A DNA stretch of 64,000 nucleotides, taken from Temnothorax longispinosus. Lineage: Eukaryota > Arthropoda > Insecta > Hymenoptera > Formicidae. The notes under the pieces were generated by a model. It saw only the letters and a program-made list of their open reading frames with translations. It made no database searches and was not told where the DNA came from. The position numbers and the translations under genes are program-made. Below are positions 10,381 through 24,000 of the stretch, piece after piece. The stretch lies in NCBI RefSeq assembly GCF_030848805.1, contig NC_092362.1, forward strand, positions 19,940,084 to 20,004,083, given 5' to 3'. Positions within the stretch are counted from its first letter, which is position 1. Each line of letters opens with the position of its first letter.

Positions 10381-13300
10381 AGAACTCATTAATATTCGTC
10401 CTATAATTGATACGTACCGATACCGATCGCGGGAGAGAAGGTACGACCTCGCCGAACAAAAGTTAATAGCTGTCCTCGTTAATTCGCGGGACTTACTCTT
10501 TGGTAATGAGTGAGTTGAACGCGTATAATAACTCGTGATCTTCGCTTCGATTAAGAAAAAGAGGAACCGTTTCAACGCGGATTATTCAATGCTCAACAGG
10601 CACATTGAATTCGCTGAGGATGAGCCATCATCTTCAGCTGTTATAAGTAGAGGGAAGTGCCAAGACGTGTATCTTAAAATGTGCATTATAATCGATAATA
10701 TATTACATAAAGAACAAATAGTACTTTTATCGAAAATTTAAGACCTTCTCTTTTGTCTTTGTTCGCATTTTCTTGAACGTTGAAGGTTGAAGTGAAGGGA
10801 TCTTTGGGATCTAGGAAGCACAAGAGAGCGTGGAACATGAATGTGATGCTATTTCAAGCCGACGCCTCCGATTGTCACTTAACGGAGTAACAGTCCTCGG
10901 GCAAATGGTTAGAGCCGATTAGAGCCAGACGTTTAGCCTCGCCTTCGTAACGCGATAGCGCGTAGGTCGCGCTACGCGAATGTTAATTGTTTGCCGATCA
11001 TACTTTATGAAGGCCATCATTCAGACGCCCTTCTCATAAGGCATGCCTCCGTACATCGATTCGACATTTTCTAACGAGTCCGCTGCGAGATATCGGGGAC
11101 GCGATCGGTGGAGCCCGAGGCGGACGCTGCCACGAAATATTCTATGGTGCTTGTGAGTTAAGTCCGTCGTACAGGGCAGGTTAATTTCGCTATTACGTCC
11201 CTTCCGTTTCACACGGTATAAAAGTCTCGTTTAATTAATTCTCAGATAAACGCGAACTAAATCGTAAATAAATTGAACAGTCGCGGATAAAAGAAGAACG
11301 CCGCCAAGTGCGTCGTCCGTAAACTCGACGTCTAGAACAGGTAGGAAGAAATCATGCAAGAATGTTCGAACGGAGAAGCGACTCTCCTGTGCCAGCGAAC
11401 TTTGTTGCGTTCATTAAGAAGTCAGAATTAATTTCGAATAATTCTTGCGCGATGGAAATGATATTCCATCGGAGTAGCTCGAGGATACGAATTAAAAGAT
11501 CGAACACAGAATCGGGAGAAAGCAAAGCTGCTACTGAAATTCCGATATGATCCTTGGATAAAATATATTGGCCGAACTAGGACGAGTCCCAGGATGTATC
11601 CACGGGGAAGAAATTCGTTCCGTCGTGCCGGCCAATTTACCGGCAGTATCACCAAGACATATCGAAGTTCTAAATTCGCGATTTGCACCAAAGTTCGACA
11701 CTGTTTGCGCAGCATACGCCACGGTTAGTTTGTCGGTGGTCACGTGAGACCAGGTCTCACGTCTTGTACCGGTACTATAGCTCACATTCTGTTGGCCGGA
11801 CACTTGGCGACGACCCATCCCTCATCCCTGTCGTAGCTGTCCGAGCTTCCAGGTACTGTCCAGTCACTGAACTCTCGAGCAACTTCTGTTATTATAAGTT
11901 AACCCCAGACCCCACGCCTCCAACCCCACCAGCCTGCTCAGATTATGGCCATCAGCCAGCGACCCGAGATCTGGGTAACGCCGCGCCCAACTTTGCTTCG
12001 TTTGTATAAGGAAGCGTCTCAGGCCATCCGAAGAATAACACGTTCGACTACTTGTCCCTTCTTCAGCGAGATCGGCGAAAGTACTTTGGTAGCTTCAATT
12101 CCGATAGCTTCGAGAATGTCTCTATCTACTTCTATAATATCGTCTATCTAATAATATATATCGACTTGCTAATCCATATATGCCATTAGTAAAGATATAT
12201 AAAATTAAGGTCTTTATACATATTGTATTGTGCTCTAAATCTATTTAGAAATAAATGCGTGCTAGGGCTTTCAATTTTAGTTTAATTAACTTATAAACTA
12301 CAGCAAACGCATAGAAGATTGCTTGAATGTTCGTCAATTTTACAAATTTAGAAAGATTTTAGGAGCTTTTTAATTTACGTCACAACAAATCACTGTAAAA
12401 ATTGTTCACTATAACGAAGTGCAACGTAGAATCTGCTGAAGCAAGGTTTGAGTAATCTGCGAGGTTAAAAATCGCGTACATATTCGACTTAAAAGGGCGA
12501 TACACTTTTGGAGGTAGTAAATGCAAAGAGAAGACAGCGAAGAGCAGTCTTCTTTACGAGAGCGGAAAGTTGCACTGGAGATATAAAGCAAGCACGTCGC
12601 ATATAACTTACAATCAGCCAGGCTCTGGCTCGCCTTCCTCTCCGCTTCACTCTAGACGTTTCTCCAGGAGCTACCACACGGGGGTTTACCTTGAACTCTC
12701 TCGGCATCAAAGTTCGACTTAGCAGAATTTATGACAACGGTGATGCTAAAACGTGCTAACTTCCAAGTTCCACACGATTCAAGAGAATTCTTGCTGGCTG
12801 CCTGCCGAGCAAACATCGCGCCCGTCTGAAATATTCAAGAGACGAGCGCTAGGAACAATAAAATTTAATAAAAGATACATACCGTTTGTACTACCAGCGT
12901 CGCGCTAAAATTTTAAGTGGCCCTATTTAAAAAAATGAGCTGTGTAACGACGTGTAATTTTAAATTTATTCTTTTTCATGTATGTATTTATCTGAAAGAG
13001 ATATTTTCTTCAACGAGTTCGTACTTTCCCTTATAATCGGAATATAAAATTATCTTATCGTGTTATTTATTAAGTAGCTCGGAATTATTCAAATTGATTG
13101 CCATTGCTATTTTTGCATGCATTATTGTACATTTTGATAAGAGAAGAAACCAGAATCTATTTACAGTACATTTACGTACAAAGTTAGCACATATCGCGTC
13201 CATTTCGTATTGGCATTGATTTCTTTGACGATAAGTAAATGGCGGGGTTCTGCCAGTCGAACGTGACGAGTCACATAAAGGCTTACTTGTATGGAGCAGT

Positions 13301-14950
13301 AAAGGAATCGTACTTTATGGAAGAAAATGTCGAAAACAAATAGATAACTTAATTAAAGCCGCCGGTCCGTTGAGAATCGGTTAATCAATTCACACTGTAC
13401 CCTGTATTACACGAATACGCATAACAATCACGCTCATAAACCAGACACGATTTCATTAACTTATCTCTTTCACCAGTATGCATGCGTGACTTGAAGAAGT
13501 AAAATCAACCAATTATATTGCCCGTGAAAGCGACCGAATGTACCTCGTACATTTTTATCTTTAAGAGCTCGCCATTTCGCTCAAGGGCGTCATTATTATT
13601 CGTACGACACTTTATACAGTTCCTTGGATAGTTACGACGAGCGTATATTCTCTTTGCGACAATTTAACCAATTAAGATAGCATCTTCCAAGAGGATTTAT
13701 TCGATTTTCATAGTCGCGGTGAAGTATTTTCCCCCTCAACAAACTATTGAAACAGCGACGGTTGGTTTTATTTCAGTTGATTATACTGTATCGATTAATC
13801 TCGAATAGCTCTTAATCAATTCAAATTTTTGCGATTGATGCTACGCTTAATCATCCGGTGGTTAGATGATATAGGCGACACTACCAATTATCACTTTTTG
13901 AACTGGAGTAACTACTGGCGTTTAACTCGCTTGATTTCATTCGATCGACGATCTGGACGCGCTTCGATCGTTAAGCCTTCTTTGAAAACGTATACTCGGA
14001 ACACGCGATGCGAGCCGGAGAATCCTTGGACGCGGGATGCGGGCAGTGGAAACGAAGTTTACTCGCGGAGCTAGACAGAAGTGTATCTGGATAGCTGTTG
14101 GAAGGGCGACAATAGATATGCGGCGGACAGCACAATGGTCATTGTAAATCAGGGCATTTTAAAAATCTGACAGGATATATGTTGACTCGGCCTCGTATAT
14201 CGTGTCACACACGGCTTGCAGTGCCGCCCATTAAATACAGCATTATGCTATCCAACAACCGGACCGACCTTAGGTACGTAATGGTAATTGCTGGGATATA
14301 GTCCGAACGCCATTTTCGGCGAGTTGCCATTCCGAGGATATCCTTCATGGACATCCTCTTTCTTACGGGCGCGCTTCACTCTTTTGAATTACTATCACTT
14401 GAGGGCCGTTATTTGTATTTTAAAAGTTTTTTTTTTAACAGAGAATTGTTACAACTTGTCGATTACACCGTTATATTCCAAGCTTTCCATAAGCTTATTA
14501 CAAAAGTCTCGAGGAGCGAAATATTTTTCCGAACAAAGGAAAAGACCCAGAACAGGAGGAAGATAAATGCGGCGAAGAGTTGGAAGGAAAGACTGGGGGC
14601 GAGTTAGGTCAAGCTGGTCGGTCTAACTGCGAGTAGACACGCAATAGACTCTCCATAATTTTCTTACAAATATGAAGCGAGGCCTATGCAATGGCAGACC
14701 GCAAATGCAGACCGGCTTTCAGCACCTCCTTTTCTCTATCTTTCTCGCACCGCACTTTACGCGCTTTCCCCACTCCTCTCACCTTTTGTCTTTAATCAGC
14801 GGGGCTCTGATTTACGGGGAATTAAAGCGGCTCTCAATCACCGTGACAGTACTACCATCTTACCACTTCATGAAGATCGATAGATAACATTACTTCGCGA
14901 CGCGAACTAAGTAACATTATCGCCGCGAACAATTAAAAAAAAGGACGAAG
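10380..14950. other. Mixed, AT-leaning noncoding DNA
   Basis: No recognised gene. A small frame at 10532-10741 (about 68 codons) has balanced amino-acid composition but no domain and no plausible ATG at its start. The segment 11800-12000 is C-rich and less CpG-rich than its surroundings. A 21-bp near-perfect palindrome at 11742-11762 is listed separately. Confidence 0.45.
11742..11762. repeat. 10-bp perfect palindrome arms, 1-nt centre
   Basis: ACGTGAGACC is followed by a single A and then by its exact reverse complement. The left edge contains the E-box CACGTG. It could be a dimeric factor site or a tiny hairpin. Confidence 0.75.
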
Positions 14951-17900
14951 CTGCGGAGGGAGAAAGGCCAACGAGCGTAAGTAAACCGCTCTCTATGTAA
15001 TCAATCGCGGCATACCCTAATAATCAAGCACATTGATGCTCGATTTTTTTCACGTTGACTAACGACGCCGGGAGCCGCGGATATTATTATCGGGCGAGCA
15101 TGTAATTAGCATTAATCCAGAAATTATTATTAATTGTTCGGTGCTTACGGCCCAACTGTCGAGCAACGGTCTTTTCTAGCGCGCGCGGGCAAGAATAAAG
15201 CCTTTCTCCTCTCGTGCAAACTAGTTATCAGCGAGCAGGTGACCCGAAAAGGATACGCTTGCGCTGATTTCTAACATAGGTGAGCTCGTAAATCTATTCG
15301 CCGACAGGGCAGCCGGTCTATATCGCGCGATCACAAGGACGTTAATTAACGGACGACTAATATATCGATTACTTACCCCGGATTGCGATTACCGCTTAAT
15401 GCGAAATTATGGCTTCCCGGCTCTATAGGGTTTCGCGTTCCGCATGCGTTTTGCAACCTACTAGCATCGACGGCAAGTTTCTCGAGTATTGAGATAATCA
15501 TAAGCAGGTACCACGAGATGGATTATGAAAATAATATAATTTACACTTAATAATATACTCTTTAATTACATCGCTTTGATTTTCACAAATCTCAAAGTGT
15601 GGTATTAATTCCTGCCTTATTTTCTTTATTATTACATCTTTGCGATTCATGTAACTCTTTCGATACCTGTTTTATGTAAAATATTAGATTCTCCTTTCAA
15701 TGTTCTTATACCATTCATCTGTTCCCGTGTAATCAATTATTTTCCTCGATTTTATAAAAAAAAAACTTGTAAATTGAAAATACTGGTAACATTCGTTATA
15801 CCGATAGCATCAAATCTTTTGTTAAATATGATTCATGATCTACGGAAAGCCCTTCGCGCATTAAAATCGCCAAGTTGAGAACCAGCGAAGTAACCCGTAA
15901 GTTAGAAATCCAAACGGTAACAAGAGGTTACGTTTAGGGGCAGTAAGCAGTAATATATTCCGTCGGAGAAGTGAAGCATGCATATTCTAGATATATTATA
16001 AATAATTACTCAATTATATCTTTGGAAAGGCAATGAATAAAGATGTCTGTTGCCGAGCTGTAGGCAAGGAGAGGGCCGGCAAGCTAATAAAAAAAACTTG
16101 CGTTGAATATTCAAACGCAACAAACTAGGTACACGGGGGTGCTAGGAGGAGGACGCGGGGCGAAGGAGAGGGAGGGAAAGCTTATTTCAAATGGAGATCC
16201 ATATTATACCCTCTTCTTACCAGAACGTACTTTTGTTCCCAGATTTCGCGATTTTCGCTGTGCTCGAGTACGAGCGGGTGGTGGAAAAAGGGGGACGTAC
16301 TTGAATTTCTAAACGGCACTCTCGGGCCGCCTATAAACCTCGCAATAAACGCGATCGTTTTATCGATGACTAATTATTGCATTAATCGATGCTCACGAAA
16401 ACGCCTGCCGTGTGTATTCCGTGTGGCGACCGTTTTCGTTTGAATTGCCGATATCGCCGATCGGGAGTGATGAGATACAGATTAGATCTTTACGGAGTTT
16501 CGATTTCGATAAATCAGACGTGTGATCGCGATTCGCGAGCGTTATAATTTCTTGATTCTGATAACGGATTGGGTATCGGTGACATGAAAATTTATACGAT
16601 CAAATGGATCCACGCAGGCCGGATAGTGACAAAGTGCAAGTACGTGACACAATTCCGAATTAAAGTCGGCAAAATCAGATGATTCCTCGATACGTCGTTG
16701 AGATATTATGGATACAAACGCATTGCATTTTTAAATGCAAACTCGTTAATCTTACAGCTGTCCATATCAAGAATAGTAGAATACATTATCTATTTATGCA
16801 CATGATGTGATATGTATATTATATAAATACATAATAGAAATTTCTATTTTCACTATTCATAGATCAACTTCAAATTTGTCGAAACGATGGGAGAAATTGG
16901 TATCCGCGAGAAATGATTTGATAGATTACGATACCCTGTATAAATATTCGGAATATATCCGAGCAATCTATTCGAGGATAGTGTACAAAGCTAACTAAAA
17001 GTTCTATTTCAGTTTACCTGATATGTCCAATATGTCACTTAAAGATCGAGGAGACGTGTTTAAAGCGGCACCTGTCGCTACGGTGTCCGATGCTTCCGAA
17101 CAACCATCAGGCATGAATCGTTAACGTAATTCGCGCGAATCATTTATCTGTTAGCTGGCTGGACTGTTCCTCCCGCATTCATGCTGTTGCCGTACGAAAA
17201 GGTTGAAAAACTTTATTGGGGCATAAATTTGCCCCGGCGGACACGATAACTTTAAAATATTACGGAAATGAAAAGCTTTCGCCGACGCGTGCAATGTTTG
17301 CCTCCTTTTCCGCGAAAGATAATGCAACTACGGCCCGGATTTACGGGACGTTGTTTTGTAAGTGGACCTTTCTCGTCGGCGAAAGATACCGTGAATTTAA
17401 AGCCGGCTAAGCTACTTTTTCTCACTTGTTCGCGGCGAAACGTCCCCGACGAATTTTCTCACGAATACATCAGAACATACTTCAATGCATTGAGCGTAAT
17501 TCGAGTCGTTTTGGTTTGGTTTAAACTCGCTATAAAATTTAGTATGCGAGTGCCGTAATCATCGACGATATGTAACAATAATAATTAACATATTAAATAC
17601 CCAGAAGATATGTATCATTAAGAATAATATGGTATTCAACAAACATATCTTAGATCACGTTATTTCGCTGTTAAAATCATAACGAAGAGATTTAGCGATA
17701 CCAAAATTATTTCATCACAATAAGTCGTACGTACGTAATGATCTTTGCTCTCTCTCTCTGAATAATATTGTCTTTGGTCTAAATTGGACTGTAAACTTCC
17801 GAGAAACGTCGAACACGAGAGCACTCGAGCTTCCACGAGTCCGGCGCACTCGAAGTCAAAGAAACCCGCCGTCTCGGGATTTTCGCGCATGAACGAGACA

Positions 17901-18045
17901 ATATTTTCATAAGACGCCAGGCTTAAGAATCGGCATTTCCGTCTCGATGATTTTCCGCATGCACAGATAAGGCCACCCTCTGCTGGACGTGATTGGCTTC
18001 TGATAGAATTACGAAGGGTGGACACACGGGACTGCTACCCCAATT
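14950..18045. other. AT-leaning noncoding DNA around a possible exon
   Basis: AT-rich between 15480 and 15830 and between 16690 and 17000. A 42-codon minus-strand frame at 15373-15501 is not recognised. The candidate terminal exon at 17013-17124 is described separately. An 8-bp-arm inverted repeat (TTGCATTT, 2-nt centre) lies at 16723-16740, and a short CT run at 17747-17759. Confidence 0.45.
17013..17124 (+). other. Candidate C-terminal coding exon (low confidence)
   Basis: A textbook acceptor precedes it: a CTAAC branch-point-like motif at 16991-16995, then a pyrimidine-rich TTCTATTTCAG ending at 17012. After one leftover base the frame reads LPDMSNMSLKDRGDVFKAAP..., 36 codons ending in TAA at 17122-17124. 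The composition is balanced, not repetitive, and has no frame-compatible stop before TAA. An isolated 36-codon frame is common by chance and I do not recognise the peptide. If real, the upstream exon would lie elsewhere on the plus strand and end in a phase leaving two codon bases. Confidence 0.25.
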
Positions 18046-18047
18046 CT

Positions 18048-18136
18048 ATATGTGTGTGTGGTGTCTGCATGTGTGCGTACATGCGTATATGTGAGTCCGA
18101 GCGCGCGCGCGCACATGGCACGGTTCACACACACAC
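18048..18136. repeat. Compound TG / GC / CA alternating repeat cluster
   Basis: A TG run (about 18049-18060), a GC run (18101-18112) and a CA run (18126-18136) lie within 90 bp, joined by TG- and CG-rich DNA. Alternating purine-pyrimidine runs like these are prone to form left-handed Z-DNA. Confidence 0.8.
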
Positions 18137-18139
18137 CCA

Positions 18140-20000
18140 AACGAGAGAACCACAAACGACCCTCGCTTAAAACAAAGGACGGAGGATGCTGCGTCGCTCC
18201 GGCGCATCTTCATATAGTCGGGATCATATTAAGTTTATTTTTTGTCTCTTCGCATGGAAACGGGAAATTGATGAGGTCCTTTCTATGGTGTATAGGGATG
18301 GAGAGGACGGCCGTTGTGTGTGTGGCTCTCTCGTGTTCGGCGACCGTAAGAAGCAGCGACGTCGATCGTTTCATTACGCTGAATAGAAATTGCGCGTGAT
18401 ATATATATATATATGCATGACGTTTAATTTGGGTCAATTTTACTGCAAATTTGATTCTAATATTAGATCTACGTTATTTATGAATTATATCTGAACAGAA
18501 TTACATTGGGACTACACGTACATGTGCACACACATTTACTACAATGACGAGCCGAATTTAACTCGAGCGAGATAGAGAGTCCGAATATTTCTCAGTGACT
18601 TGAATATTAATTATTATTTGAATAAAGTTCTATTTGTACACATGTACTTTAAATGATTTTTAATAATCATAAATATTACTTGTTTAATTTTACCTTATAG
18701 AGTTCAACGGATATGGATAGAAGACGGTGTTGCTCCTAATATATCGGACTACATGGGTAGGGTAGGGGTGCGATGGGGTCGTGAAATTGAAAGATTCGTA
18801 TGGCATTCATGCCAATTTCCTTTCGATGCGATTTCATAATTTTATTGGCAATTTGCGATCCATTTACCGCTTGCGTACGGATCGCGCAGCCGCTGCTGGC
18901 CGCTTTCTCGATCGCGTTCCGCTACGACCTGCCACTTCCTCACTTGCGTCACCCATATTTGGGGGTCAGGATATTTTAGGGTTACTCTCCGAAACGGAAT
19001 CTTCGTCCGAACGAATTTACGAGTGACGGCGCGCTGATTCGATGTACGACTCGATCCATGAAGGGTCTTCCCGAGGGGGTGTTCGCGTAATTACGCAGTC
19101 CTAAAGCGGGCGAATATTATCGAAGCCTCGCAGCAAATGTAATTTGAAAATCCTTTCGGGGTTTCCGTCGAATGAAAGGTGAAAATATTATTTTTTTCTG
19201 CGATATCGCCCCGGTAGTAACGCCAATGAATTTTGAATACCGCGAATGGAATATTATCGGTTTGCGTTCCGGAGTTTATAATGCACTTTATCATCAATGA
19301 ATTTCACCCGGCCAGTTGCTACCTTTCCGCGAATTATTATTTGATGTTCTCTCGGCGACTTTGCTGCAGAAGCGCAATTCTTTAGCATCTTTAATGTCTT
19401 ATACAACAATATATATCACACAATTTTTTTAGCTATAACTTTTTAGTCATGATACAACTTGATTATTAATAATAATTTAGTTTATTTAAACCTTTTTAGA
19501 AAACCTAATATCATTATTTAAAAAAAATTTTTAAAGTTAAAATTTTTTATGTTATTGGATATTATGCATCTCCTTGTCTTATTAAGATTACATTTGCCCG
19601 TTTGAAATGAAGATATTGCATATCAAACACTATAATCTTTATTTATATAATTTTTATTATTCTAAAAATTATAAAAAACATATTTTATAAAAATGTGCAT
19701 TTTATTTAGATTTAAAAAAAATATACCCTAATTTTTAAAATCTTTTTAAAATCTAAAGTAATCTAAGAAGTATTTCTAATTCAGGAATTTCAACTCTTGT
19801 TTTTGTCTAGTAGGGACAATTAAAGAGAAGTTCGATAACTTCTCTCGATAAACGCGTTGAGCGTACGACACTCTCACCCTCTTGGAAGCGCTTTCCAATC
19901 CCCGAAGAGCCGCACGTTTGGTTAAACCGTCTATTTTCGCGACGGACTGTACCCGCATGCCAACAGCGTCGGTCGCCTGAAAGTCGAGCACATCATTTTA
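18140..20000. other. Noncoding; includes a very AT-rich block
   Basis: 18140-19320 has mixed composition with an (AT)8 run. 19380-19790 is strongly AT-rich with poly-A/T runs and a short inverted repeat (TTTAGATTT...AAATCTAAA, about 19704-19760). It may be a decayed mobile element, but no terminal repeats or coding remnants can be seen. Confidence 0.45.
18399..18414. repeat. (AT)8 microsatellite
   Basis: Eight uninterrupted AT dinucleotides are followed by GCATGCAT-like sequence. Confidence 0.85.
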
Positions 20001-20039
20001 TCTCCATGATAAATACGCTACATTTTATGCGCATTATTT

Positions 20040-21080
20040 TGCGCCCCCTCCATCCGCACGTGAGAGCTGCCCAAACCTCCGATCCATCCCCGAGCGCCCC
20101 CGCGCCGCCCCGCTCGCCTCCTCATAGCGTTTCTCACCCCCTCGAGCGACACATACGTGCAACGCGGTTGTATCTCTCCATGCTCGTCGTTCGCAACCCG
20201 ACGACCCGCTGCCCCGCCGCCCTCCGGCCTCCGGCCTCTCTCAGCACCGCCGCCTCCTCCGCCACGTCCTCCAACCCCTTCCTGTCCTGCTCTCTCGCGC
20301 GTCCGTCCGTCCAGCCACCGCCACCCCGTACACAGCCCATCTTTTTTAATGTTAGGCAGTTATAGCCGCTGCGCGCAGCGCGAGCTGTCCCTCTCCCTTT
20401 CTCTCTTTCTCATCGCCGCTCTCCTCGTTCTGTCTATCGCGCTCTGCATTTCTCGCTCTTTCTCGCTGTCACTGCCTCCCTCTCCCTCGCTCGCGCGCTC
20501 TTTTGAAAAAAAAAGAAGAGGACTTAGGTCAATTTTTATCACACAAACCGGCCGACCGAGCGGCGCCCATAAAAAATGCCTCTTTACGTATGGCGATTGG
20601 TCCGCAACGGGCTTCGGGGGTAATGCCGAACCGCTCTCTCTTTTCCTCCTCCCCTCGCGGCCTGCCCTCCGCCGTTGGCATCTCTTTCCGACACGCATCC
20701 TCCGGTTCTCTTCCCGTCCTCTTCGTGCGCTCTCTTGCGCTTCTCTATCTCTTTCGCCCTTTCCTCCTTTTTTTTCAACGCGGGGAAAAAATGCGCGCCG
20801 CCCGTCGATTGGTCGAGGGGACAGATGACGTAGTGAGCGACGTGCCACCCCCGGCTTTGGGGGTGGGGATGCACGCGAGACGGTGGTGAGAGGGCGCGCG
20901 GTTGAGTGCGAGCGCCGGCACCGCCGGGTGCATATATCGAGGGGGTGTTGCATGCCAGGGGCAGGAGGGGGAGGGTGACAGGGAGAACCTCAGATCGAAT
21001 TGGAAATATTATTATACGAAAAGAGCCCTCGGAATCTCCGTGCGAAGAGAAAGGGGGCTAGCTCTTGACTGGCGCGCCGC
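20040..21080. other. CpG and CT/GA island, promoter-like
   Basis: One of the strongest CpG islands in the window. It has C/T-rich tracts at about 20090-20490 and 20640-20780, and G-runs at 20941-20975. Frames of 223 (plus) and 197 (minus) codons overlap here on opposite strands. Both are built from low-complexity Ser/Pro/Leu and Arg/Glu stretches respectively, so I treat them as by-products of base composition. A promoter or unmethylated regulatory island is the most economical reading. Transcription direction cannot be told. Confidence 0.4.
20941..20975 (+). other. G-quadruplex-prone G-runs
   Basis: Four G-runs (5, 4, 4-5 and 3 bases) occur within 35 nt, with loops of 12, 5 and 1 nt. The long first loop makes this a moderate candidate. 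Confidence 0.4.
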
Positions 21081-24000
21081 TTCTGAACGCGATTTGATCC
21101 AGATCGATATATGCACATGTATCTTCCATACAAATTAATCATTTACTTGGTAATCACTTTTATATTACATACGCTCACGTGTAATTAACATATTCTAAGA
21201 AGCTAATATAAAAATATTTATATAATAGATTTACAAAGTTTAATAAAGATGAAATAAATGCAATATGTAATACATTTTGATATCATAAAATCTCACCTCA
21301 AGTTGATAATCTCAGACGACGTTTTGCACAAAATTAAATACGACGTCCAAAACGTATTTCGAAAAGACACGCGTATTATCGATACGGAAGGAAAATAATT
21401 AGAACATTTGGCATTCCGATGTCAGATTGGTCAGTCAACTTGTTGAATTTCTCGCGATAATCCGCGTCCATCTCCGGCGGCTTAAAAGAGTCCTAAAACA
21501 TCTCGCGATAAAGCGTATCTCGCGAAAAGGGACGAGCGTGTGGTATATATGATGCGATGCATAAAGCTTTCGGAAGGTACGAGCTGTCGGCGCGATCGCG
21601 GGAGAATCGAACAGCGGCGGCTACGACACAGTCGTACATTTTCGTCCGCGCGGGCAGGTATTTGTTTAGCCAGCACCTCGATATGACATGATCAGCGCAT
21701 TAACCCCGCTCGCATTTTTCCATCCGCGCGGTCCTCTTCTGGCTGGCGCCTGCCTGGGATGCGTTTTTATCGATTCGTAGACCCCTGCCCCTCGCGACGG
21801 CGCCCGTGTATCTGTATGTCCACCTCCACACTGCCGGCGTACAAAGCATCGATAGAGAAGCATACAGATTGGACTGGGCGTCCCTCTTTTTCGAACGCAA
21901 CCCTCCCGCACCCAGGGACACCATCGCGGAACTTCCGAGAGCCCCGGAATAATAAGGCCTCGTGTAGCCACGCGTGTTCCCCTTATGCTCTTTTGCGCTG
22001 TTTTCGTAAATATATCCTGCGGCAGTCTCGGAAATATATGTCGCATTTGTTTCTTACTCGGACTTTATGTTTCGCATTTAACGCCGAATTTCGACCCTCC
22101 ACCTGTTAAGTTATGATTGGATTATTTCCACCGGAATAAAGTTTGATCGCGATATTTTCGAGCGATCTTACAGAGTTTTATTACGGAAAACAGTGAGAAC
22201 GTTTTTATTAATAGATAAGGAACTTCAATAAATGACCAATATTACTGTACAAAACGGAATAAAAAAAATCCGGAGTGTTTAGAACATTAGAGGATTACAG
22301 GATCGATGAAACAAATATTTTTAACCTAGACAAACGTGTGAATCTTCGCTATGAAAATCGTCTTGCTGAATTTTGAAGCGAACGTAAATTTCACGAAAAA
22401 AAAAGAGATCCCTTTTGCGATCGCTCAGGCCATTCGCCGTCGAATTTTTTAAAACCACTTTAAATTTACCACCGGGCTGTAAAAGGTGGATAATAAGTTT
22501 TATGGGCCGTGCCCATCGACCATCTGTGATCCGTCATAGGCTGGCATCCGCGTTACGTCCGATTCGCTGCCGATACATCGTCATGGATGTAACGTGCAGG
22601 GACGGTGTAACGTTACATCCGGTCATGTCCGGCGAATTTCCGGTATTTGCGGATATGTCGAAACACGGGAATTGTCTGCTACTCTCTCTCGATCGTCTCC
22701 AATCGATGCGACGCGATAAAGAGAGAGCTTCCGGTGCGAGATGTCGGGCTGAGCAGAGCAAAAAGATCGACCGGAGAAAAAAGCAGGAAGTCGGGCGCCG
22801 CGGTCGGGGCTTTTATCGCTTACGGAAGTGCCAAACACCTGTGGAATAACGGCGCGGCCAAGTACATCGTTGGCCGAAGAAAAACGAAAGTATTTAGCAC
22901 GCGAGAGAACCCGCAAGATAGGGTTTTATTGCTCGCTGCCGGCGTGCCGGTCGTTCATATGCACGCGCGGCACACATATACGTTGAGGAGTAAGATCGAT
23001 ACGTTCTCCGTCTCGATCCCGGCGCTAGCAATTGCCGCGGAGCCCGCGGAGTCTGAGAGAAAAAAAGCGCGTCTCGTTCCTCTGTAAATACGTATATTTT
23101 ATATACGACAAAGTCTCAATAGTTTCTCCGAGCGCTGTTATTAAAGGATCATTTTTACATCGGGATAATGAAATCAATCAGTTGTGTTCTAGGATTAGAG
23201 GACAGCCCTGATAAAAGTCCAAAGCTTAGACAAGGCATCGAACTTTAAGTACAAAAAGACCTCGAACGAGGAAGCTAAAGTCCAGGTCAAATGGTAGCTT
23301 GATCGGATTACAGCGCAACACATTTCGCGGACTGGTGAAGTTGGAAGAACGCGAGAGCACAGCGGTAATCCTGGGCGAATCGGGAACGGAAGGGGAAGAG
23401 ACACATAAAAGCGATATTCCGCAAAGAACCGAATCCTAGACTAGGCTGAGCGCATTGCCGTAAGGAGGAGCGGGAGGAGAACGGAGGAGGGAGGAGGGAG
23501 GAGGGTGGAGAGTGGCATAAGCATAACAATCGGGGTGTATGGAATCGGTTGTAAAGTCAAATGCGATACTTGGCTGACCGTTTCTCGTTGGGGCTTTCCC
23601 CCTCGCACTTTCGGGCTCCAGGATCGGCCGTCGGTCCGTAACCATGGTAACCATGGTAACTCAAGCTTATAATGATCTTCTACTAGCGGTCCAGAGTCCG
23701 GCACCCTTCTCACTTACCGACACACTCGACAACCGCCCGCAATCGCCGCACCGCTCCGCGCGTCCCCCTTGACGCCGCATCGGTATAGGAAGCCCTACAC
23801 GCCCGCGCTCATCTTATTACAATAAAGTTATCGCAAACTTCGTTCCGCAACGTTAATCACTATCTATCTACCTTGGATAGTATTAGCGGAATACAGGCCA
23901 TTAGAAGCGGCGCCAGACGCGATTTACAATTTTACAGACAATATCGAAAATGTTGTAAAAATAGTGCAACATTCCTTTGTTGCTGTCACCCTGTTTTGAC

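Noticed and set aside
15373..15501. 42-codon minus-strand frame ending at a strong donor-like GTAAGTAA
   Set aside because: The frame ends in a stop overlapping the donor, so splicing would not be needed; unrecognised and short.
20157..20828. 223-codon plus-strand frame overlapping a 197-codon minus-strand frame (20360-20953)
   Set aside because: Both are low-complexity products of CT/GA-rich sequence and cannot both be coding; neither has a domain.
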